Of a stretch of DNA of 64,000 bases, positions 22,184 to 32,300 are shown one piece after another; the first letter of the stretch is position 1; each line of letters starts with the position of its first letter. The DNA lies in NCBI GenBank assembly GCA_036785705.1, contig JAWUZG010000084.1, forward strand, positions 13,715,501-13,779,500. The letters run 5' to 3'. The stretch comes from Acanthornis magna. Lineage: Eukaryota > Chordata > Aves > Passeriformes > Acanthizidae. The notes beneath the pieces are model-generated. The model was given only the letters and a program-made list of their open reading frames with translations. It made no database searches and had not been told where the DNA came from. The translations under genes were made by a program, and so were the position numbers.

Positions 22184-22222
22184 TAAAAAAAATATAAAAT
22201 ATATATATATATATATATATAA
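22184..22222. repeat. AT dinucleotide microsatellite
   Basis: A run of about (AT)13 with flanking A/T-rich sequence. On the minus strand it lies immediately downstream of the RASSF7 AATAAA, where cleavage would be expected. Confidence 0.9.
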
Positions 22223-22227
22223 TATGG

Positions 22228-22233
22228 TTTATT
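22228..22233 (-). terminator. RASSF7: Polyadenylation signal of RASSF7 (AATAAA, minus strand)
   Basis: TTTATT on the plus strand reads AATAAA on the minus strand, about 80 nt after the acceptor of the last candidate RASSF7 exon (22314). This spacing suits a short terminal exon. Confidence 0.55.
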
Positions 22234-22282
22234 TATACAGTTACACTTTGAAGGCAATTGATCCTCCACTGCCTGGGCCCTT

Positions 22283-22314
22283 CTACCTCCAGATGCTCTG
22301 CCTGGTTGATACAA
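22283..22314 (-). CDS. RASSF7: RASSF7 tentative last coding segment
   Basis: The acceptor ttctcttgtcttgcag precedes 22314. Entered in phase 1 from the exon ending at 23168, it encodes VVSTRQSIWR and a TAG stop at 22283-22285, with AATAAA 50 nt further on. The acceptor and poly(A) signal are good, but I do not recognise the peptide. If entered in phase 2 instead, another frame runs to a later stop and ends QSVTV. The C-terminus is therefore unproven. Confidence 0.35.
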
Positions 22315-22668
22315 CTGCAAGACAAGAGAAAAAACCACCTGAGCAATCCCACCATGGTAGGCGAGCACTTGCAAAAAGTGGAGTGGGAAACAGGATGTGT
22401 GCGAGCACAAAGCCTGGACTGGGAGATGGGAATGCAGATGCTGCAGCGTCCTGAAGGATGGGGGTGGATGTATTGCGCTGTGAGGAGGATGGCAGTAGGG
22501 TTTTGCTGAGGCAGAGATGGCGTGGGTGGGAATAGGATGCCAGGTTGTAGGCAGCAGCACCAGGGCAGGGAGGTGTCCCTACAACAGCCCACTTTTGCTG
22601 CACCCAAAAACCACGTGCAAGGTAAAAAAAGAGTCACAGGAGGTAGAAAGGTTTAAACACAAATTAGA

Positions 22669-22799
22669 CGCTCAAGGAAAGATGCTGAAAGCATGGATAG
22701 CCTGGGGAAGGCCTGGCTGGATAAAATCTTCCCCTTTTTGCTCCACCAAAGGGGACCCGGTGTGTGGAAAGCAGGAGTCATGCAGCCCCTTGACCTCCT
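22669..22799. repeat. Copy 1 of an intronic direct repeat
   Basis: Begins near GCTCAAGGAAAGATGCTG and runs through CTTGACCTCCTG. A second copy in the same orientation is at 24408-24540. By eye about 85-90% of positions agree. It lies between RASSF7 exons 5 and 6. The family is not recognised. Confidence 0.85.
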
Positions 22800-23167
22800 G
22801 GGGTGAACTGGTCACTACGATGGAGCAGAAGAAGCTCCTGTAAAAGACAGGAGACAAGTTGTCCCCATCCTAACTGAGCAAGGTCTTAACCCTGGGAGTG
22901 GCAGGAGAGGGGATGAGAACCATCCTCCACAGCTCCTGGCAGGGCAGAGAGCCGGGCTGCCAGCGTGTGAGCCCCTGGCAGCAGAGCAGAGACTGCCGGA
23001 GTGTGAGCTTTGCGCTTCCTAATGGCATCTATAAATAGCTCTGGCCTCCCACCACCAGCACACGCTTGCTCTCTGCAGCCCATTTTGGGCAGCAAAAGCC
23101 TCTCCCCTCTTCCCACCCATCCTCTGCAGAGCAGCTCCCGCTCCTGGCCCCACCAGGACATACGCAC

Positions 23168-23278
23168 CCTCAGGGTTCAGGCTGGACACCAGGGGCTCCG
23201 GCAGGGTCCTGGGATGGCTGAGGAGCTGCTTGGTGCTGACCTGGGGAGGCGAGTCGGTACCAGCCGTGGGAGAAAAAC
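23168..23278 (-). CDS. RASSF7: RASSF7 coding exon 5
   Basis: The acceptor cccatcctgtag precedes 23278 and the candidate donor is GAGG|GTGCGTATG. It enters in phase 1, matching exon 4, and the 111 nt exon leaves in phase 1. It encodes a Ser/Pro-rich piece beginning GFSPTAGTDSPPQ and ending PEPLVSSLNPEG. The coding frame continues open across the donor as AYV and beyond, so a read-through end is possible. Phase agreement with exon 4 and the splice signals support it. The peptide itself I cannot match to a known domain. Confidence 0.55.
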
Positions 23279-23925
23279 CTACAGGATGGGGAAAAACATC
23301 CGGCTCAGGCAGGGCTCGAGCCTCCCACGCTCGCCGGGCACAGCCGCTGCAGTGCCGCAGGGCAGCCACGTCACCTGCTCCGGGTGCTCCGGAGGAGAAA
23401 TGACCAGGTCCCTTTCCATGAGAACCCCCCGCCACCACCTCTCATGCCTGTGAGGATGCAGACAAGGCCCTGGGCACCACCCTTCCCTCGCCAAACACAC
23501 AAAGGTCATTGGCGGCCAGAGCATGTCCCCACCAGCCCACAGCCCCCGGGGACTGACGCTGGCCTTCAGCCACCTGCCTTTTGCTGCGGCTGCTGTGGTG
23601 ACATGAGCAAGGCTGTGAAGGAAAGTTCCCTGCAGCCACCTCGGCCCCAAAAGCAGCAATGTAGGATCCGACTCCTGTACGTGTCTACGAGCGGCCCCCA
23701 GACTTCGATGGGGAGGAGGAAGGAGCCCCAGGGCTGGCAAATCTCTGAAACCCTCTGGAGCAGTGAGCGACTGCCATGTCAGCACACAAACCCCCACCTG
23801 CCTAACCTCAGTGCCCAGGGGAGAACTGGTCAGCTTTGGGGCTGACCCCTTGGAGAAGGAGGCAGGGAGCGGGCAGGGGTCCCGCGGAGCAGCCCCCGCG
23901 GCCGAGCCAGCGGCAGCGTGCTGAC

Positions 23926-24094
23926 CTCCGTTTCTCCGGTAGGCTGGCAGCTCGCACGGGCTCGGCTCCGGCTGGGCGTCCTCCTCGGACCTGGCCTGCA
24001 GGACGGTCACCGTGGCCCCCGTCTGCTGAATAAACTGCTGCAAATTACACTGCCTCAGCTCCTTATTTAACTCCTCCAGCTCTTGGGTCTGGGC
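23926..24094 (-). CDS. RASSF7: RASSF7 coding exon 4: end of coiled coil
   Basis: The acceptor ggtgtgtgttttgcag precedes 24094. The first half encodes AQTQELEELNKELRQCNLQQ followed by FIQQTG, nearly identical to the conserved end of the RASSF7 coiled coil in mammals. After it comes a divergent acidic and Pro-rich tail ending CELPAYRRNG. The donor GGAG|GTCAGC is moderate and leaves phase 1 (169 nt). The frame stays open past the donor, so the exon end is less sure than the start. Confidence 0.85.
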
Positions 24095-24407
24095 CTGCAA
24101 AACACACACCGAGGGGAGGACAGGGTGAGCCGCATGTTCCCCCCATGCCCCAAGCCAGCTGGCATTCATCCCCTGGGGCTGCTCCCCCGCTGGGGCTCTC
24201 CCTGCCGAAGCCAGCAGAGGGGACCTCAGGGGTTCTGTGGCTCAGCCGCCCCTCTCCAAGGGCTTGCAAGAAGGGGGGTGCCCAGGCAGTGGGGACGAGG
24301 AAGACATTGGTTTGGGAACAGCCCTGCTTTGCTGCATCTCCACAAGAGGGTGCGAGCAGCCATCAAACGGCAGCCGCTGCGTGCTGGGAGATGCCAAATG
24401 CAAATGA

Positions 24408-24540
24408 GATGCTCAAAGAAAGATGCTGAAAGCATGGACAGCCTGGGGAAAGCCTGGTTGGATAAAAGTTTCCCCTTTTTGCTCCATCAAAGGGGACCAG
24501 GTGGGAGGAAGGTGGGAGTCACACAGCCCCTTGACCCCCT
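24408..24540. repeat. Copy 2 of an intronic direct repeat
   Basis: Begins near GCTCAAAGAAAGATGCTG and runs through CTTGACCCCCTG. Its partner is at 22669-22799, 1.74 kb away in the same orientation. It lies between RASSF7 exons 3 and 4. Flanking sequence is unrelated, so the duplicated block is only about 130 bp. Confidence 0.85.
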
Positions 24541-25080
24541 GATGCTGGGAGGCTGCAATAGCAGCTCTGGGGATGAGCTGTGATGCCCCCCCAGCTCACC
24601 TATCTCCACACTGCACAGTCCCACACCACGAGCCCAAATCCTGCATGGTCAAAAGGCTTTGTGCACAGGCACTGTGGGGACCTGTGCTATCCCCTTTGTG
24701 ACTCCTTCATCCAAGATGACATCAATCCTTGTGCTAATGCCACCAACCCCACACATGGACCATTTACTCCAGCACCATTGTCTGTGCTGGAGCAGGGTGA
24801 TGCTGTGCCCCTGTGCACCAGTCAGCGGGAGCATTAGCCCAGATGCAGCTTGCATGGAGAGTGATGGGTGTGGGACTCTGTGCCAGTGGGGCAGGAGTGG
24901 TGGTGTCCCTCTGACAACAATCACTGCTGCTGAGACCTGTGCACCCAGCCCCAAGTTCACTGTGCAGGTTGGATAACCAACCCCACTCAACCCGTTGGTC
25001 TGTGTGGCTGGAAAGCTGGTCCCACCCCCTCCTGAAAGGTCCTACCACCCCATGGGGTGGCTCAATCCAGTCCTATCTAC

Positions 25081-25985
25081 CTGCAAGTTCTTTTCAGCTT
25101 CCTCCAGGGCCTTCTCCACACTGGCCAGGTTGCTCTCCAGCTGGTTGCCTTGCTTGACCTTGGCCTCCAGGTCCCTTTTCATTTTGGTGGCCATGTCCTC
25201 CAGTTCTATGGGGCTGGGCACAGAGATCTCCTTCCCCCTCTTGGCCCTCTCGGCCATCTCCCATTGGATCTCCTCCTGCAGGGCTTCAGTCCGGACACTC
25301 AGCTCATAGATCCTCTGGGTGTACTCCTCCAGGCTGGCCCGCAGGTTCCTAACCCGCTCCTGCCGCTCCCGCTCGCACTCCTTTTCCAGCCGGAGCTCAC
25401 TCTGCCAAAATTCCTCCTCACCCAGCTCCGTCTCATTCCTCCGCACCAGTTGCTCCAGATAGAGGATCTCATTCTCCTGGCCGGCAAGCCGGCTGCGCTC
25501 CCAGAGCCGTAGGTCCATTTCCAGGGTGTCCCCATGGGCCTCCAAGGAATGCAGCTGCTCCTGCTGCTGCAGCACTCTCCTAAAGAGCTCCTCCTTGGAG
25601 GGTTGGACAAGCCCCCCACCCTCCAAGTCTATCCCGTCCCGTGCTTGGTGCCTCCATCGGCCCATGCCAAACAGGTCACTGGAGCCTGTAGGACCCAAGT
25701 TGAAGGTCATGGATTTTTTCGGCTCCCGGGAACGAGGTGCATCCATGCTGGTGAACCTGGGTTTGATGGGCAAGCTGGCCCGGATGAACGTCCTCTCGGG
25801 AGCTTGGGGAGCGCCCTCCGAGGAGGGCCGCTCGGCCATGCTGGGGCCCGTCCGCCGCAGGATGAACTGCACGTCGTTGGCATACTGCCCACACTTGGCC
25901 AGCGACTCCAAGGGACACTCCAGGGGCAGCAGCTGCCGCTCCTTCTCCCGCAGCTTCTGCACCAGCACATAGCGGCCCGTCTGAC
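25081..25985 (-). CDS. RASSF7: RASSF7 coding exon 3: rest of RA domain and coiled coil
   Basis: This large 905 nt exon enters in phase 1 and leaves in phase 0 (NLQ|GTAGAT). It completes the Ras-association domain with [20 protein letters not shown] and [13 protein letters not shown] (about residues 36-83). A Pro/Ser-rich linker follows, including [14 protein letters not shown], which is conserved in the family. From about residue 155 a long Glu/Lys/Arg/Leu-rich coiled coil begins ([20 protein letters not shown] onward) and continues into exon 4. Exon structure and content match RASSF7 rather than RASSF8, 9 or 10, whose linkers differ. Apparent starts inside it, such as 25968, are internal; the true start is in exon 2. 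Confidence 0.95.
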
Positions 25986-26178
25986 CTGCCGGGAGGAGGG
26001 GAGCACATCAGATTGGGAAAGCAGAGGCCAGCAGGGGTGTGCTGAGGGCACTGCCCCACAGGCGGTGGCTGGTGGCATTGCCACCACCACAGAGCAAGAC
26101 CCCCACCTACCCAAGGCCTCCCCTTCCCAGGAAGAACCTGCAGATGGGGCATCCCCCCAGCAGATGGAGATGGCTCAC

Positions 26179-26281
26179 CAATGGCCCGCGCCAGGGCGAT
26201 GACCACTTCTTGGCAGGTGGTTTGCTCCGAGACTCCACACACGACCCTCTGGATCCCATCCACCCACACCTTCAGCTCCAT
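26179..26281 (-). CDS. RASSF7: RASSF7 coding exon 2: initiator and RA domain start
   Basis: Translation starts at 26281 with [20 protein letters not shown] and continues [14 protein letters not shown], which matches the RASSF7 Ras-association domain almost residue for residue. The exon begins at 26332 after acceptor ttttctccccacag, leaving 51 nt of 5' UTR. The context GTGGGGATGG is good (G at -3, G at +4). A TGA lies in frame upstream, so no longer N-terminus is possible within this exon. The donor is GCCATTG|GTGAGC, phase 1. The 5' UTR carries a five-codon uORF in the same frame. Confidence 0.96.
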
Positions 26282-26332
26282 CCCCACGGCTGCCGGGCCT
26301 CAAGTGCTCTGGGTCATTGCAGGACAGGCTGC

Positions 26333-29300
26333 CTGTGGGGAGAAAAGAAACCAGGTTTCCATCCCAAGCCACCAACAAGGAATACAAGGCACTTTAAAAG
26401 CAGTATCAGTATATCATCATTCCATGGGGTGAATCCTAGACCAAGAAGTTGCTCACTGCCATCCTGTGCACAGATTGCATTTTTTCTGATGTTATTAAAC
26501 ACTGATATTCACCAGCAAAGAAAATACTTTTTTTCCCCTCACGTCTGGACAGTGGGTCCAAATCTTCCCACGGTGGGAAATGATGGGGTTTGTGAGCCTG
26601 TGTGGTGCCCAAAAGATGCCCAGGTTATTTCTGCTGCGAGCACAGACTTTTGAAGATTTTGCTGGACTTTCATTGCAATTTCTCTGACAATTTGACAGAG
26701 TGGCAGTGGGGGATTTTCTAAGCAACATTGGAAAAGGCAGAGGAACTGCTGGCTGCCCACTTTTGCAATGACATTGAGGGAAGGTGCAGATAATGCACAT
26801 TTTAATCTTTTCATATTTATCCTCATCTCAATTTATCAGAGAGGGATTAAGAAATTAAAATAAAGCCTCTTTCTGAACAAAAGCATGACCAAAGGTAGGG
26901 TTTGGGAGGGGGAGCCAGGCGTGAACACCCACGATGGAGCCCAGGCTCTGACCAACACTGGGGCACAGCTCAGTTCTCATCCAGTGCCTACTATTACCTT
27001 AAAACAACACCTGTTATCATGGGCACACCCAACTCCTGCCTCTTCCAGCAGCCCAACAACCACAATCAACATAAATTTTAAAAAATTAAGCACAAGCTGT
27101 AAAGAGCTCAAATATTTGAGCTTACTGTGTTTCAAACACTGTGCAAAGATGTATCTATTTTGCCTGCTGTAACACTGGTTTTGACAGTATCAGTCTTGTC
27201 TGAAAGCCCTGGATGGAGTTACATACACAAAATTTCCAGGCCCTCCATCCAGGGGTCACAAACTGCTTTCCCAGCCTCACCTGCCTGGTTGCAGCCCCTC
27301 CATCCCTCTGCTCCAGCTGTCCCAAGTTTGCAGCCAGGCTCTGAGAAAGCTTGACCTTAGGTTAAACTCCATTATTTTTTGTTGTCTACTTGAGTAATCA
27401 AAGGGAGGGCTCAAAGGGTCCTGTCTCCGGTGATGAGGAATTTAGTCATGGTGGGAGAAAGGCAAGGAGAAACCAGGGAAGACACAGCTTGCTGAGGACA
27501 TTCTGCGCAGGTGCCGGGTCCTGTTGGTGCCACCTCCCTGCCCACCTCCAAAACATGGGCACAGAGCAGCCATCGCAAATACCTCGGCGCTGAGCTCATG
27601 TTTGCCTTGGCTGAGCGACCGGGGAAAACCGGTGGGGCTGAAGGGCACCTTGGGTTCAGCCCACCTCCCTGTGAGCCCCAAACCACTAAAATTTGCAAGA
27701 TTTAAATTCACAGCTGTGTTTTGGCACCACTCCCCTATCCTGTGTATTCAAGGCAGCAACTGTCCCCCGACATGGAGCAAAGTCCAGGTGCCGCTGCGGC
27801 ACCACCCAACTCACCCTGAAGCCACTGTTGTTCACCACCCCCCAAAATCTCCTTCAGCAGTGCCCTAACACCAAAACCAGACTGCAACACGGCCCAGAGA
27901 GCACTCCCTATCCCCCAGCTCTGCCCTGACCTGGGATCAAGCTAGTCTCAAATCAGGCTTCTTGTGCCATGACCCAGTAAGGGGGCCACAAGCTTAAGAA
28001 TAAATAAGAAAAATAACCCAGCTTGTAGAGTCACACCAAAGAGTCTCACCTTGCCTGCAAACTTCAGCGGCTGCCGAACGCTGCGGGCTGTGGGAGCAGG
28101 ATGGCTGCCGGCACACGGGTCCTGGGCACCTGCCTGGGTTCAAACCAGACACCAACCTCCGGCCCCGCCTCGCCTGGCGTTCCAGGCAATCATTTACCAG
28201 CAGCCCAACATGCAGCACACCGCTGCCAAAAAGCTGGGAGAGAGGCGGCCAGCTTTGCTCCTCGTGTAAGAGAAACTCCCAAAAAGCAGCCAGGGTATAT
28301 TCCCCACCACATTCTCCAGCCCCTCAAAATCCAATGAATTTCATTGTTTCTGTAGATCCTTGCAAGTAACCTTGCTGAAACCTCTGGGGGTTTTGGGAGT
28401 CGTCTCTAGCTCACTGCCAGATACAGGATGTTACTGTCCCCTTGGAGGGAGGTGTTAAATATGGCTGGGGGCTGCTGCCTCCTCTGCCTGCCCTACCATC
28501 TGCCTTCTAGGGAGGATCAGCTCCTACCCAAAACCAGCCTGGTTGCCCCTCTTCCCCCAGATCCCTGTGCTCACGAGGGAGCTGACAGGGTGAAGGGTCA
28601 TCCTCATCCTTGGATGAAGGGACCTGCAATGCTCCTTGAATGCCTCAGTTCCTGCTTGGAAGGGACATCACAGGCTGCACTCAGCATCTTATCCCCAATA
28701 CTCCACCATGACAGCATCACGCTAGTTCAAAAAAACCCACAATAAAACCCATCAGGCAATAAACATAAAACTTTCACCTTGCCCCCAGCATCACCTTTGC
28801 TGAAATCCACCCAGTTCATTACCCTCACTCAAAAAACCAGCAGCTGGGGGGAGTCTCATTGCTCCACTTGCAAATAGACTCCCCTCTTCTTGAGCTTCTC
28901 TGCCAACCTCCTGCATTAATAGTGGGTGCCTTCGTTACACCACCAGGTAGGAGAAATTATGGACATTTTTTGGGGCAAGAATTACTTTTCTTGGGGAAGA
29001 GCAGCTTCTCAGTAGGAGGCAGGTTTCCAGCTGCCTCTGTTTGTATTTGTCCTAGGAGGTCTCTTTGATCATGAACCAGAAGTGCAGGCAGCTGCCAGGC
29101 CCTGCCCCTGCCCCAAAACAGTGCCAGGGAAGCCAGCAGGTGGCTGTGGGTGCCAGGACACATGACAGCTGCTCCCAAAGGCCACTCATTTTATTCTTAT
29201 CCCCTCCCTACTAAGAATTTCTAAAAAATTTTTATTGGAAGCAGACTAAGAAAATGACTAATTTTCTGTTCCCTTTCTCCATGCAATGGGTCCTAAAATT

Positions 29301-32300
29301 GAGGGTAGGGATGATTCATACCATGACTTAAACAGATTTCCTAATTGAAAGTCAGAATTTCAAATGCTGACACTAAAAAAAATAAATATTTTTTTCAAAT
29401 TAAAAATCTCAAATCTTGCAGCTTTATTTTGATGCCTGGCATTGCTGTTGCCCAGCCTCCCTGAAGCTGTCAGGCTAAAGGAAGAAGAGATGAAGGAGTA
29501 TTTCTGCATGTGCAGGAGGACGCACATTTTGCTCCTGCAAACTTCCATCCTGATGGCTGCTGGGATTCACAATAGTTTGGTGACCTCCCCTGTACCTGAA
29601 ATAATACACATCCAGCCAAGAAAATTGGCCAGTCACCATCCTTACAGAAATGAGGACCACCCCTCATGTCCCTATGGAGTCTCTCAGAAGTTGAGACAGC
29701 ACCTTCCAGCCAAGGACTGCAAGCACTTTGCAAGAGCCTTTCTGCTACATTTTGCCACATACAAGAATAATAATAAAAAAAATCCGTTTCAGAAAAAACA
29801 CACCCATTTTGCACCTAACAGCAAGGTGTGCTGCAACCCAAATCCCGAAGCACCCCACACGCCTCTACCACAGCTCCTAAAAAGGACCATCTGGGACCAG
29901 CATAAAGGTTTTGAGATGGGCAACCCGCCAGCACTAAGGTTTCACCCATTTTTGCAGGTTCACTCACCTCCCTCACTACATCCACCCCCTGGCAGGGAGC
30001 TGGGTACAGAGCCAGGTGGCAGGAGAGCAGCACCACAGGGAGGGCTTCCAAGAAAGCCTAATTAAAAGTGAAAGGAATCCAGAAGGCCAGCCTTTCGTGT
30101 CAGGGTTTGGGCTGGGGGTAGGGTAATAAAGGCTCATATTTAATAAAGCTGCATTTATCCTTGAGAGCAGGCTGTGATGAGCCATCCTTGAGGCACCAAG
30201 GTGTCCATGGGGACCAGCAGCTTTGCTGCTCCGGAAAATGCTGGGGTACTCTTAGTTGTTTTATTTCTACTTTGAACCTGACCCTCTGGCTCCTCTCCCA
30301 CCCAGTGCCGGGGGATGCTCATCCCAGCCATGTGCAGACACACCAATAAAAAACCCCGACTCAGGTATGTGAGTAAGCAGCAAGTGGGGAGGGGAGGGTG
30401 GCCCTGTGCTGCCATCCTCCATGCCGGGGCGCTGGCAGGCTGCCTCTGACTCACTGCCCTGGATCAACTGCTGCGGTGACACATCCAGCAGCTATTTAAT
30501 ACTTCCTCAAGTCTCTCCCTGCTCAAAGCACTGGGCTCAGCCCCTGGGCACCAAAGGGGAGACATGGTACTTGCCCACCTGCTGAAACCTCGGGTGGGGC
30601 AGAAGCCTCTCCCTTACTCAGGTGACCCAACACAGAGAAGATCCATAAATAAACCTCCTGCAGCAGTTTGGAGGGGATGGGACACAGTCCAAGTTTCCCT
30701 CCAGACCACGAACTGTGTCCTCCTGCCTTGGGGCCTTCTTTTGGAGTGGCATCACCTGCCCTTGGTTGAGCTGTTTCAGGGACTGAGCAGCTCTGCTGGG
30801 CTTTCCATGCCATGTCCATCCCAGGACAGAAGGTGAGGCTGCAGTCAGGGTTGACACCACTGGCAGATTCAGCACTGAGCACAGGTCAGCCATGGCAAGG
30901 TTTGATGCCGTGGCTCTTCCCAGGCTGCCAGTCCCCATGCTGGGCAGAGATGACCATGCACATCTCTGAATGAGCTGTCTGTGCAGCAGAGTCTGGCAGC
31001 CACCCATGGTCAGTGCCACCGCAGCTGGGAGCCCAGGCAAAGCCGCTGCCTGCAGCCACTCGGTCATGACTTTTCCACCATTCCAGTTGTCCTGAGGATG
31101 CTGACCCCAGGATCCTGAAGGAACAGATCCCTTGGCCTGGTGTAAAGCAGCCAAGAGAGTCACCTACCAAAGAGGTCACTGTCCTGTCCTTCAGCATGGG
31201 GGCCATCAGGGTGTGGGCAGGATGCTCACACAGAGCTCCGAACCAGAGCAGCAAATGGGTTACTTCATCCCAGCACGAAGAGTTGACAGGGGTTAAACAA
31301 GCTCACGAGGTGACAAACAAGTCCTACCAGAGTGGCCACAGCCCAGAGAGGCAGCTCTTCACCCTTCTGCCGTCACAGGGAGGGTGTGCAAGCGCTACTC
31401 ACCCCCCAGGCCTAAGGAAGACACCAGCTTTACGCAAGGCAGCCACAAGCACCCAGGAGCAAGGAAGCAGCAGGCATGGGGCTCTAATTCACACCCAAGC
31501 AGCTTATTTAGGGGTGGCCATAATAGTCCCATATCCTCAGTTCACCCATCATCCCCCATCCAGCTCCCTACTCTGACAGATTGTACCTGACAGAAAGTCC
31601 TAAAAATCAGCAAATTGCCAAAAACACTAATTTAACCTGAAAGTGCACGTTCATCAGAGATGTGTGGATGGATCCGAGCCCAAACACCCCCTAGGGTCTG
31701 CTGCCTTTCAATAGGAAGCAGCTTCTGCTGGGGGCATCCTACAATGCATAATGCACACTTGGCATCAGCAAAAGTTACATCTGTGTTTCAAGGGCTTTTT
31801 GCACTAAAGGAGATCAAAGGAAAAGTATGTCTTGTGGCATTTGCATGCTTGAGAACTAAAGCATGACTTGAGCCAGAAGTCACAGACCACCGCCAAAATT
31901 CCCTGGCAGCCCAACAGGGACATGTTCCACACGAGGACCTTGCAGTCTTGCAGGAACTGCCCAAAGAGACAGATTTCTGGAGAACCATAAGCACCACACC
32001 AGCAGCCCTCTATTAAGAGAAAAACAGAGGCTTAGAGATTTTCTGCTCCACTTCCTCCCAAAAATTACAGACCCATGCTAACATGCCTGGGGAGGCTGGT
32101 CAATGTAGAGCAAGGCAGGAAGAGTCAGGGACAAATCCTGCCCAGGGCTGTGACACAGGATGGGGATGGTCCTCGGGGTGATAGCCTTCGGCAGGGATTT
32201 AGGGGAGGAAGGCTCACATTATGACTGATGCCAAAGATACACCATCCCACCCCCACCTGTGGGGATTTCTCTCACCATTTTTTAACTCAAACTTTTGGGT

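Larger units (their letters stand above)
17700..22200. other. Intergenic region between the miR-210 host and RASSF7
   Basis: The two transcription units converge here. Contents: A runs at about 18063-18078, a CpG-enriched patch at about 19450-19590, a possible ancient retroposon tail at about 20960-21073, and a small minus-strand ORF with a nearby AATAAA at 21297-21524. No recognised gene. Confidence 0.5.

Noticed and set aside
23279..24169. 296-codon minus-strand frame through the RASSF7 C-terminal region as one exon
   Set aside because: Only its first 56 codons from the acceptor at 24094 resemble RASSF7. Beyond 23926 the content is intron-like, and a phase-matched acceptor at 23278 is available.
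25676..26287. 203-codon minus-strand frame beginning at the RASSF7 start
   Set aside because: Only its first 34 codons are real exon 2. The rest is intron read-through and the wrong frame over exon 3.
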